DNA of 13,806 nucleotides from an uncultured Oscillospiraceae bacterium (GTDB lineage: Bacteria > Bacillota > Clostridia > Oscillospirales > Oscillospiraceae). The notes under the pieces are model-generated. The model was given only the letters and a program-made list of their open reading frames with translations, was not told where the DNA came from and made no database searches. Shown piece by piece: positions 1 through 6,109 of the stretch. Every line of letters begins with the position of its first letter. Within the stretch, counting starts at the first letter, position 1. The translations under genes were made by a program, and so were the position numbers. The DNA lies in the NCBI GenBank assembly GCA_934515035.1, contig CAKSXP010000024.1, positions 1-13,806 of the forward strand, given 5' to 3'.

Positions 1-1
1 G

Positions 2-595
2 GCCGCTCGGGACGGCTCGCCGCTGCGCGAATATTTCGGCGTGGATATCCGCGCGCTGCGGGACCGGTATTGCCGGGAGGGAAAGACCTTCATTGCGAAA
101 GCACAGCTGCCCGGCGAACTGCTGGACAGGCTTCGGGGCGGAGCCGCCGCGAAGCCCGAAGAGGGGCTTGTCGGGATGGAGACCGGTGTTATCGACCTGC
201 TGGCGCGGCTTCAGTATCATCACGCCGTGTCCGAAACGGACCGGCTGGTATACTATACCCGGTCGCAGGTGGAGATGGTGCGGCATATCGGGACGGTCAT
301 CGCCGGCGATCTCTCGCAGTGGCACACGGCGCAGGAATTTGCCGGGAGCTTCGGCGTCAGCGAAAGCAGCATCAAGAACTATTTTCGCGGCGTATACGGC
401 CAGAGCATCCCGCAATATACCCGTCAGCTGCGCCTGACGCGCGCTGCGGAACTGCTTGCCGCCGCGGAGCTTCCGGTGTTGGAGATCGCCGTGCAGGTGG
501 GGTATGAGAACCAGAGCAAGTTTTCCGCCGCGTTCCGCAAGGCGTTCGGGGTCTCGCCCCTGGAGTATCGCAGAAGACACAGACTGACCCGGTAA
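2..595 (+). CDS. AraC-family transcriptional regulator, 3' part (N-terminus outside window)
   Basis: The frame is open from base 2 to the TAA at 593-595, so the gene starts left of the window; the ATG-like start near base 41 (a GTG) lies inside the protein. About 197 residues are visible. The C-terminal ~100 residues are an AraC DNA-binding domain with two helix-turn-helix units: one around the WHTAQEFAGSFGVSESSIKN stretch, the second around LEIAVQVGYENQSKFSAAFR, ending with the family signature GVSPLEYRRRHR. The part before it aligns by eye with the complete AraC regulator at 4196-5182, including the shared pattern Y-[YF]-x-R-[ST]-QVE-x-V just before the DNA-binding domain, so the two are paralogues of the YbtA/PchR-like type. 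Such regulators usually sense a siderophore or similar ligand through the N-terminal half, which is mostly missing here. Its target is probably left of the window. It is convergent with the ABC operon and separated from it by a shared terminator. Confidence 0.9.
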   Translation, partial: AARDGSPLREYFGVDIRALRDRYCREGKTFIAKAQLPGELLDRLRGGAAAKPEEGLVGMETGVIDLLARLQYHHAVSETDRLVYYTRSQVEMVRHIGTVIAGDLSQWHTAQEFAGSFGVSESSIKNYFRGVYGQSIPQYTRQLRLTRAAELLAAAELPVLEIAVQVGYENQSKFSAAFRKAFGVSPLEYRRRHRLTR

Positions 596-624
596 AGCAT
601 TCGTTCATCGGTCTGCGCAAATAT

Positions 625-666
625 AAAAAGCCCGTATCAGTGTGTCGGACTGATACGGGCTTTTTT
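625..666. terminator. Bidirectional Rho-independent terminator
   Basis: A perfect 11-bp stem, GCCCGTATCAG (630-640) with CTGATACGGGC (650-660), has a 9-nt loop. It is preceded by AAAAA and followed by TTTTTT, so both strands end in a U-tract. It lies 30 bp after the AraC stop on the plus strand and 17 bp after the stop of the minus-strand ABC gene, serving both convergent transcripts. Confidence 0.93.
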
Positions 667-683
667 GCGTGAGGAGATATGTT

Positions 684-2429
684 TTACAGTTTCCAGCCCT
701 CCGCCGCCTCGCGGATGGCGGTATAGCGCTTATACAGGCCGTCCTGCCGCACGAGCTCGTCGTGGGTGCCGCGCTCGGCGATGCGGCCGTCCTGTACGAC
801 GAGGATCTGGTCGGCGCTGCGGATGGTGGCCAGACGGTGGGCGATGGTGATGATGGTCTTGCCGCGCGTCAGCTCGGAGATGGCCTGCTGGATCAGGTGC
901 TCGTTTTCCGGGTCGATGCTGGCCGTGGCCTCGTCCAGAATGATGATGGGCGCGTTTTTGAGAATGGCGCGGGCAATGGAGATGCGCTGCTTCTCGCCGC
1001 CGGAGAGCGTGCCGCCGCCTTCGCCGACCACGGTGTCATAGCCGTCCGGCAGCGCCATGATGAAGTCGTGGCAGCGGGCTTTTTTCGCCGCGGCGATCAT
1101 CTCCTCCTCCGAGGCATCCGGTCTGCCGAACAGAAGATTCGCCCGGATCGTGTCGTTGAACAGATATACGTTCTGGAACACCATGGATATGTTGGACAGC
1201 AGGCTGTCACAGGTGAACTCGCGCAGATCGTGGCCGCCGACGGAGATGCTGCCGCTTTCGGGATCGTAAAAGCGCGCCAGCAGGCTGCATATCGTGGTCT
1301 TTCCGCTGCCGGAGGGACCGACGATGGCGGTGGAGGTCTTTTCCGGGATGGTGAAGCTCACGTCCTTCAGCACCGTGCGGGAGTCATAGCCGAAAGCAAC
1401 GTGGGAAAACTCGATGTCGAAATGCTCCAGCGGGATGTCCCTGCCGCCGGCGTCGATGAAGTTTTCGCTCCGCAGCATGTCCAGCTGGTCCATTGCGTCA
1501 TCGATGACGCCAAGGGTGTGCGCGCTGTCGCTGATGGGCTCCAGACTTGCGAAAATGCTGAACGAATAGAACACGAACATCAGCATGAAGGAAAAGCTCA
1601 TCTCCCCGTGCAGGCACTGGAGCGCCGCCGCCAGCGCAAGGCCCGCGCTGCCGCATTTCAGCGCCAGCAGGTGCAGCGCGTTGCCGGGAACATAGCCCCA
1701 TTCGATCTTCAGGTGGATATTTCTGCTGTCGCGGACGGCGCGCGTGACGGAGTCCATGGCCGCACCGCTTTTGCCGAAGGACTTGACCACCGCGAGCCCG
1801 CGGGCATATTCGAGGATGGCGCCGGTCATATCCCGGTTGGCCTGCGCCTCCACGGGCGCGTTGACGCGGCTGTAATGGGAGATGACGAGCAGACAGCAGA
1901 ACGAGAGCGCCGCGGCGGCCAGTGCGATGAGCGCCGTGACCGGACTGCACACGGCCAGCGCGATGAAGATGACGAGAAAGTTCAGATAGCCGCCGACGAA
2001 ATTATCGATCATGCGGATGCCCATGGTCTCCAGCGTGGAAAGGCCGGTGGTGATGGAGTTCAGGATGCTGCCGGTGCTGATCTGCTGGAAATAGCCCAGC
2101 GAAACGCGCTTGAGCGCGTCGCCGACGGCGAGCCGGTCGCGCGCCGTGAGCCGGTAGCTGATGGGCTCCTGCAAACAGGCGCGGAAATAATCAAAGAGGA
2201 AGCGCAGAAGCACCAGAACGACCTGAATGACGATCGTTTTCCATATCCATGACGCATCGAAGGCCGCGCCGCTTTGCCGGCTCTCGATCAGCTGTCCGAC
2301 GGTCCAGGCGGCCAGTGCCAGCGGCATTGCCGCAAAAATATGCGAAAAGAACGTCATGACAAAGCCGAGGTACAGCTTGCTTTTGAATTCGCCGCACCAG
2401 TCGATGATGCGCTTTACCGTTTTGAACAT
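684..2429 (-). CDS. ABC transporter half-transporter, fused permease and ATPase (YbtPQ/IrtAB-like), AraC-linked module, second subunit
   Basis: 581 residues, full length for a type IV (exporter-fold) half-transporter. The N-terminal ~320 residues form the membrane domain, with hydrophobic segments roughly at 20-46, 62-82, 145-163, 165-185, 252-272 and 278-296. The ATPase domain has Walker A GPSGSGKTT (371-379), Q-loop Q419, signature LSGGE (475-479), Walker B IIILDE (495-500) with the catalytic glutamate, and switch His 531. ATG is chosen because AAAGGAGG (2446-2439) sits 9 nt upstream, inside the end of the preceding gene; only 4 bp separate the two genes, so they are co-translated and very probably form a heterodimer. 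It resembles the gene at 7849-9579 most closely: both end in A-x-x-W-K-[LI]. YbtP/YbtQ and IrtA/IrtB import iron-siderophores despite the exporter fold. Import of a metallophore is an inference; export of a peptide or drug is the alternative. Confidence 0.9.
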   Translation of the reverse strand: MFKTVKRIIDWCGEFKSKLYLGFVMTFFSHIFAAMPLALAAWTVGQLIESRQSGAAFDASWIWKTIVIQVVLVLLRFLFDYFRACLQEPISYRLTARDRLAVGDALKRVSLGYFQQISTGSILNSITTGLSTLETMGIRMIDNFVGGYLNFLVIFIALAVCSPVTALIALAAAALSFCCLLVISHYSRVNAPVEAQANRDMTGAILEYARGLAVVKSFGKSGAAMDSVTRAVRDSRNIHLKIEWGYVPGNALHLLALKCGSAGLALAAALQCLHGEMSFSFMLMFVFYSFSIFASLEPISDSAHTLGVIDDAMDQLDMLRSENFIDAGGRDIPLEHFDIEFSHVAFGYDSRTVLKDVSFTIPEKTSTAIVGPSGSGKTTICSLLARFYDPESGSISVGGHDLREFTCDSLLSNISMVFQNVYLFNDTIRANLLFGRPDASEEEMIAAAKKARCHDFIMALPDGYDTVVGEGGGTLSGGEKQRISIARAILKNAPIIILDEATASIDPENEHLIQQAISELTRGKTIITIAHRLATIRSADQILVVQDGRIAERGTHDELVRQDGLYKRYTAIREAAEGWKL

Positions 2430-2433
2430 GGTC

Positions 2434-4206
2434 TCACGCCTCCTTTGCGGCGGTAGATACCGCCCAGCTTTTCGCGCCGATATGCGCCTGCCACATATCG
2501 CGGTAGAGCGGACAGGACTCCAGCAGCTCTTCCTGCCGGCCCTGTGCCGTGATCTCTCCGTTTTTCAGAACAACGATGTTGTCCGCGTTCCTGATGGTGG
2601 ACAGGCGGTGCGCGATGACGAGCAGGGTCCTGCCCTTTGTCAGCGCCGCGATGGAGCACTGTATCTTGTCCTCGTTTTCGGGATCGGTGAACGCGGTCGC
2701 CTCGTCCAGAATGACGATGGGCGCGTTTTTGAGTATCATGCGGGCGATGGCGATGCGCTGCTTTTCGCCGCCGGAGAGCCGCTTGCCCGCTTCGCCCGCC
2801 GGGGTGTCATAGCCCTGCGGCAGCTTTTCGATAAACTCCTCGCACTGCGCGGCTCTGGCCGCGGCTCTGACCTCCTCGTCCGTGGCGGCGGGGTTTCCCA
2901 GGCGGATGTTTTCCATCAGTGAGCAGCGGAACAGAAAGTTGTCCTGCGTCACAAAGCTGACGTATTCCGACAGCTGGGAAAGCGGCATATCCTTCACGTT
3001 CACGCCGCCAATGGTGACAGAGCCGTCCGTCACGTCCCAGAACCGGGCGATAAGCTTGGCGACGGTTGACTTGCCGCCGCCGGAGGGGCCGACCAGCGCG
3101 GTAAAGCTGCCCTCGGGCAGCGTCAGGCCGATGCCGTGCAGGACCTCGTCCTTTGCATTGCCGGTATAGGAAAAATGCACATTTTTCATTTCCACACCGG
3201 TGTGCCGTATCTCCGCGCGCTGCGCGGGCTCCGGAAGGGCCGGTATTTCCAGAAACTCCTCAAGGCTTTCCACCGTGAACTTGACCTGCCGCATGTTCTC
3301 GGAAAAAACCTCCAGCTTGGCAAGCGAGCCCACCATGGAGATGGACAGCATCACCGCGAGCGCCGCCTGCGGCCCGGTTATCGCCCCGCTGTTTGCCAGC
3401 GCGAGCGCCGCCGGCAGCGTGCCGATGAGCGTGGAGGGAAAGAGCGCAAAGCTCAGCTTCATGGTCACAAAGGTGCTTGTCAGCCACTTCACGACGAAGG
3501 TGCGGAAATTTGTTATCGCCCGGGCGTATTTTTCGTAGCTTACGCCCGCGCGGCCAAAGGCCTTGATGACTTCGATGCCCTCGATATACTCCACTATCGT
3601 GCTGTTCATCTCGCTGCTGGACCGGTCGTATTGCGCGAAGCTGCTGCCGCTGATCTTGAATGTCAGGCCCATGCAGACGAGCGACAGCGGAAAGGTCACC
3701 AGCGAAGCCAGCGCCAGACGCCAGTCGAGGCAGAGCAGGGCGATGATGCTGATGGCGGGAAGCACGATGTGCCCCGCGCCCTCGGGGATCATATGCGCCA
3801 GCGGCGGCTCCATGTTCTCGATCTTGTCCACCATCATGGTTTTGATCTCGCCGATGGAGCGGTTTTCCACATCGCCGAGCGGCGCGTGCAGAAAGCGATC
3901 GGCCAGACGCAGACGCAGACTTTCCAGAACGCTGTAAGCCATGGCGTGGGAAACGCCGGTGGACAGGCTGAACAGCAGTATCTTCACAGCGTGAGCCGCG
4001 AGCGCGAGCAGGCACCAGCTCACGACCCCGGCGACGTCCGCCGTGCCCGCTGCGAACAGGCATATCAGCCGGTACATGCAGTAAAACGGAGCCAGGCCGA
4101 GCACCACGCTCATCACGGACAGCGCAACGGACAGCGCAAGACGCCTGTTCTCCCCTTCGGCATAGGCGAACAGGGAGCGCATCCAGCTCTTTTTTTCAGA
4201 CTTCAT
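2434..4206 (-). CDS. ABC transporter half-transporter, fused permease and ATPase (YbtPQ/IrtAB-like), AraC-linked module, first subunit
   Basis: 590 residues. The membrane domain has hydrophobic segments roughly at 24-46, 62-84, 145-160, 166-184, 255-275 and 280-297. The ATPase domain has Walker A GPSGGGKST (373-381), Q-loop Q421, signature LSGGE (477-481), Walker B IVILDE (497-502), the D-loop region TDPENE and switch His 533. All catalytic residues are present, so this half is not a degenerate ATPase. The start overlaps the upstream AraC gene by 11 bp, with AAAGGGG (4221-4215) 8 nt before the ATG. The nearest relative in the window is the gene at 6110-7852: both carry a C-terminal CPLYR-[DE]-MWQAHIG segment and an early LAP-[FY] motif in the first membrane helix. 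No siderophore-interaction (SIP) domain precedes it, unlike mycobacterial IrtA but like YbtP/YbtQ. It should pair with the product of 684-2429 in the cytoplasmic membrane. Confidence 0.9.
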   Translation of the reverse strand: MKSEKKSWMRSLFAYAEGENRRLALSVALSVMSVVLGLAPFYCMYRLICLFAAGTADVAGVVSWCLLALAAHAVKILLFSLSTGVSHAMAYSVLESLRLRLADRFLHAPLGDVENRSIGEIKTMMVDKIENMEPPLAHMIPEGAGHIVLPAISIIALLCLDWRLALASLVTFPLSLVCMGLTFKISGSSFAQYDRSSSEMNSTIVEYIEGIEVIKAFGRAGVSYEKYARAITNFRTFVVKWLTSTFVTMKLSFALFPSTLIGTLPAALALANSGAITGPQAALAVMLSISMVGSLAKLEVFSENMRQVKFTVESLEEFLEIPALPEPAQRAEIRHTGVEMKNVHFSYTGNAKDEVLHGIGLTLPEGSFTALVGPSGGGKSTVAKLIARFWDVTDGSVTIGGVNVKDMPLSQLSEYVSFVTQDNFLFRCSLMENIRLGNPAATDEEVRAAARAAQCEEFIEKLPQGYDTPAGEAGKRLSGGEKQRIAIARMILKNAPIVILDEATAFTDPENEDKIQCSIAALTKGRTLLVIAHRLSTIRNADNIVVLKNGEITAQGRQEELLESCPLYRDMWQAHIGAKSWAVSTAAKEA

Positions 4207-5182
4207 GACGGATACCCCTTTCTCTCCGGTATTCCGACGGAGTAAGTTTCATGGTTTTTTTGAATGCCGCGGCAAATTTGCTGGCGCTGTCATAGCCCAC
4301 CATGCCGCCGATCTCGGCAATGCTTGCCTTTGCGTCGCTTATCAGCATTTCCGCCGCGCGGTTCATGCGGTAATCGGTCAGCCATGTGCCGATGGAACAG
4401 CCGTAGGCGGAGCGAAAACAGGTCTTCATTGCCGTCAGCGGCAGATCAAAGCGGCGCGAGAGCTCCTCCTGTGTGAAATTCTCGGAGATGTGCTCCGCCA
4501 GAAAATCGCGGACGGCCTTTACCTTCTCAACCTGAGTGCGGTAGAAATAGGGACGTTCTCCGTCCTCTTCCGGAATGCTGATCGTGTCCAGATACAGAAG
4601 CATTTCCAGTATCTTGACCTTAAAATAGGGAATACGGATAGTTTCCGGCACCCGGTACATTTCGCCGAAAATGTGCTCCATGGCGTCCACGCCGTGAACC
4701 ACCCTCGGATAGCCGCCCAGCTGCCAGCGGGCGATAATGCGCTCCGGCGTGGACGGAAAATTCCGTATCTCGTTGGGCAGCGTTTCCCGGACGGTGTCCA
4801 GGTCGAAGGCGACGGTCAGCCCGTGATAATGACAGGACGGAAAGTGAAAAACGCCGGTATGCTGCTTTCGAAGATCCAGCTTCATGTCTCCGGCTCCCGT
4901 GTATGCAACTGTGTTTCTGCCTGCGGCATATTCCATGCGCCCTTCGCGGCAGTGGTCAACGGCAAAAAGCCTGCGGCCGGTCACAAAGCTGCTCTCATAG
5001 TGCGCCATGTGGAAGTCGTTGAAGCTGAGCATGACGCCGGGAAACACGTCGTAAACGGTCATGGTCCCGTCGCCGCTCCCGTTCCGGAACTGCCACACCG
5101 CGCAGCCGTCGTTCTGCGCGAGAAGCCGGGCTCCCTGCGCCGAAAGCTCGTCGGCCGCGATCGTCATATCGGGCTCGCTCAT
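4196..5182 (-). CDS. AraC-family regulator (YbtA/PchR-like) of the adjacent ABC operon
   Basis: 328 residues, complete. Residues ~1-200 are a ligand-sensing region of the PchR/YbtA style, with a cysteine/histidine-containing DHCREGRMEY segment (76-85) and an HFPSCHYHG segment (113-121). Residues ~220-325 are the AraC DNA-binding domain, with helix-turn-helix one near FTQEELSRRFDLPLTAMKT (236-254), helix-turn-helix two near SIAEIGGMVGYDSASKFAAA (287-306), and the family ending LTPSEYRRERG. The ATG has AAAAGGAG (5200-5193) 10 nt upstream. The 3' end overlaps the first ABC gene by 11 bp, so regulator and transporter are one operon. In the YbtA and PchR systems the regulator activates transport genes when it binds the iron-loaded siderophore; the same logic is inferred here. 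It is a paralogue of the truncated AraC gene at the left edge. Confidence 0.9.
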   Translation of the reverse strand: MSEPDMTIAADELSAQGARLLAQNDGCAVWQFRNGSGDGTMTVYDVFPGVMLSFNDFHMAHYESSFVTGRRLFAVDHCREGRMEYAAGRNTVAYTGAGDMKLDLRKQHTGVFHFPSCHYHGLTVAFDLDTVRETLPNEIRNFPSTPERIIARWQLGGYPRVVHGVDAMEHIFGEMYRVPETIRIPYFKVKILEMLLYLDTISIPEEDGERPYFYRTQVEKVKAVRDFLAEHISENFTQEELSRRFDLPLTAMKTCFRSAYGCSIGTWLTDYRMNRAAEMLISDAKASIAEIGGMVGYDSASKFAAAFKKTMKLTPSEYRRERGIRHEV

Positions 5183-5235
5183 GCTGCGTCATCTCCTTTT
5201 TTCGGTCGATATCGTTTTTTGTACATCCGGCGGCC

Positions 5236-5241
5236 AGTATA
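5236..5241 (-). promoter_or_regulatory. Candidate extended -10 promoter for the AraC-ABC operon
   Basis: Read on the minus strand, TATACT is preceded by TG and one base (TGATATACT), an extended -10 element, about 55 nt before the AraC start codon. I see no good -35 box at 16-18 bp, which fits an extended -10 or an activator-dependent promoter. The call rests on the motif alone. Confidence 0.4.
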
Positions 5242-5285
5242 TCACAACATTGGAAAAGCGTCTGCACCGTTTGGACCGGAATGCT

Positions 5286-5318
5286 CCGTCCGGACAAAAT
5301 TATCCGTCGGCCGGACGG
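5286..5318. promoter_or_regulatory. Inverted repeat between divergent promoters, possible AraC site
   Basis: CCGTCCG (5286-5292) and CGGACGG (5312-5318) form a perfect 7-bp inverted repeat with a 19-bp spacer that includes the AT-rich AAAATTAT. It lies about 45-80 bp upstream of the AraC operon's candidate -10 and just upstream of the tetR -35. That position suits an activator site for the AraC protein, but GC-rich repeats arise by chance in this genome, so the role is a guess. Confidence 0.3.
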
Positions 5319-5333
5319 CGGCGCAAAAGGGGC

Positions 5334-5361
5334 TTGACAAATCCGAAAAGTCTTATATAAT
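5334..5361 (+). promoter_or_regulatory. Consensus sigma-70/SigA promoter of the tetR gene
   Basis: A perfect -35 TTGACA (5334-5339) and a perfect -10 TATAAT (5356-5361) are separated by 16 bp. This predicts a transcript start near 5368, about 38 nt before the preferred TTG start. It is the strongest promoter in the window and its -10 abuts the TetR operator, so it should be tightly repressible. Confidence 0.85.
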
Positions 5362-5392
5362 TCATAACGCAGTTATGAAACGGTGTTATGAA
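5361..5392 (+). promoter_or_regulatory. TetR operator: palindrome plus a third half-site
   Basis: TTCATAAC-GCA-GTTATGAA (5361-5379) is a perfect 8-bp inverted repeat covering the last base of the -10 and the predicted transcription start. The half-site GTTATGAA recurs at 5385-5392 in direct orientation, 13 bp downstream. Position and symmetry are typical of an autorepressing TetR operator; that the adjacent TetR protein binds it is inferred. Confidence 0.72.
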
Positions 5393-5393
5393 T

Positions 5394-5408
5394 GGAGATG
5401 AGACCTTG
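5394..5408 (+). promoter_or_regulatory. Ribosome binding site that selects the TTG start of tetR
   Basis: GGAG (5394-5397), then 8 nt, then TTG (5406-5408). This moves the start six codons downstream of the first in-frame ATG. Confidence 0.7.
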
Positions 5409-6032
5409 GCCAAACAGATCGAAGGCGTGTCGGAGCGTATTCTGACCTGCGCAAAAGCGGAGTTTCTGGACAAGGGCTATACGGACGCCTCGCTGCGGAG
5501 CATCGCGGCGGCGGCCGGGACCAGCACGAACTCCATCTATGTCCGCTTCGGCGACAAAGAAGGCCTGTTCTCTGCCATCGTGGAGCCGGTGCTGAACGCA
5601 ATGACGGAGCGTTTTCTCAAGATCCAGGAAGAGTTCTGCCGCATGGGCCGCGCGGAACAGGCCGCCCATATGGCGGAGTATGCCGACGGCGGCACCATGG
5701 AGCTGGTCGGCTATATGTATGACCACCTGGACGAATTCCGGCTCCTGCTGGATGCGTCCTACGGCACGCGGTTCCATAACTTCGTGGACGAGCTGGTGCG
5801 CATCGAGGTGGAATACACCTACAAATATATGGCGGCGGTGGGGTGCCCCGCCCGTCTGGGCGACGCTCTGACGGAAAAGCTGCTGCACATCGTCACGACC
5901 TCCCGGTTTGAAAGCATTTTTGAGGTCATCCGGCACGGCATGAGCCGGGAGGAGGCCGCGGAATACATCGAGCTTTTAAGCCGGTATCACCGCACGGGCT
6001 TTTTTGCCGTGTTCGGCACACAGCAGGCATAA
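5406..6032 (+). CDS. TetR-family regulator of the adjacent ABC pair (TTG start)
   Basis: 208 residues from TTG 5406. The N-terminal helix-turn-helix is typical of TetR: the first helix holds SERILTCAKAEFLDKGY, followed by ASLRSIAAAAGTSTNSIY and VRFGDKEGLFSAIV (to about residue 60). The rest is an alpha-helical ligand-binding and dimer domain without a motif I can assign to a ligand. I prefer TTG 5406 because GGAG (5394-5397) lies 8 nt upstream of it. The in-frame ATG at 5388 has no ribosome binding site and lies inside an operator half-site. The gene probably represses its own promoter and the ABC pair beginning 77 bp downstream. TTAA-free codon use, with no ATA among 11 Ile codons, contrasts with the LysR genes further right. 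Confidence 0.88.
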   Translation: MAKQIEGVSERILTCAKAEFLDKGYTDASLRSIAAAAGTSTNSIYVRFGDKEGLFSAIVEPVLNAMTERFLKIQEEFCRMGRAEQAAHMAEYADGGTMELVGYMYDHLDEFRLLLDASYGTRFHNFVDELVRIEVEYTYKYMAAVGCPARLGDALTEKLLHIVTTSRFESIFEVIRHGMSREEAAEYIELLSRYHRTGFFAVFGTQQA

Positions 6033-6040
6033 AAGGACAG

Positions 6041-6064
6041 GCTGCCGTTTCCGGCAGCTTTCCC
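6041..6064 (+). terminator. Short hairpin between tetR and the ABC genes, weak terminator or attenuator
   Basis: GCTGCCG (6041-6047) pairs with CGGCAGC (6052-6058) around a 4-nt loop and is followed by TTTCCCT, a poor U-tract. It starts 9 bp after the tetR stop. It may partly terminate the tetR transcript and so lower expression of the ABC genes, or it may only stabilise the message. Confidence 0.45.
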
Positions 6065-6075
6065 TATGCATATTA

Positions 6076-6091
6076 GTTAGTTCACTCTAAC
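6076..6091. promoter_or_regulatory. Inverted repeat just upstream of the first plus-strand ABC gene, possible second operator
   Basis: GTTAG-TTCACT-CTAAC is a 5-bp perfect inverted repeat with a 6-bp spacer, sitting directly before the AAGGAGG ribosome binding site (6095-6101). Half-sites of the GTTA/TAAC type also occur in the tetR operator, although arranged differently. It could be an operator for the ABC genes; no convincing -35/-10 pair accompanies it. Confidence 0.4.
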
Positions 6092-6109
6092 CAGAAGGAG
6101 GAATTTTCC

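Noticed and set aside
669..2252. Long plus-strand open frame (527 codons) opposite the ABC gene
   Set aside because: It is antisense to a gene with every ABC motif, has a composition full of Arg, Asp, Gly and His from reversed GC-rich codons, and shows no domain.
5388..5390. ATG as start of the TetR gene
   Set aside because: No ribosome binding site; it lies within an operator half-site, while TTG 5406 has GGAG at 8 nt.
4205..5401. Plus-strand open frame (398 codons) opposite the AraC gene
   Set aside because: It runs through the AraC gene, the divergent promoters and the TetR operator, and carries no family motif.
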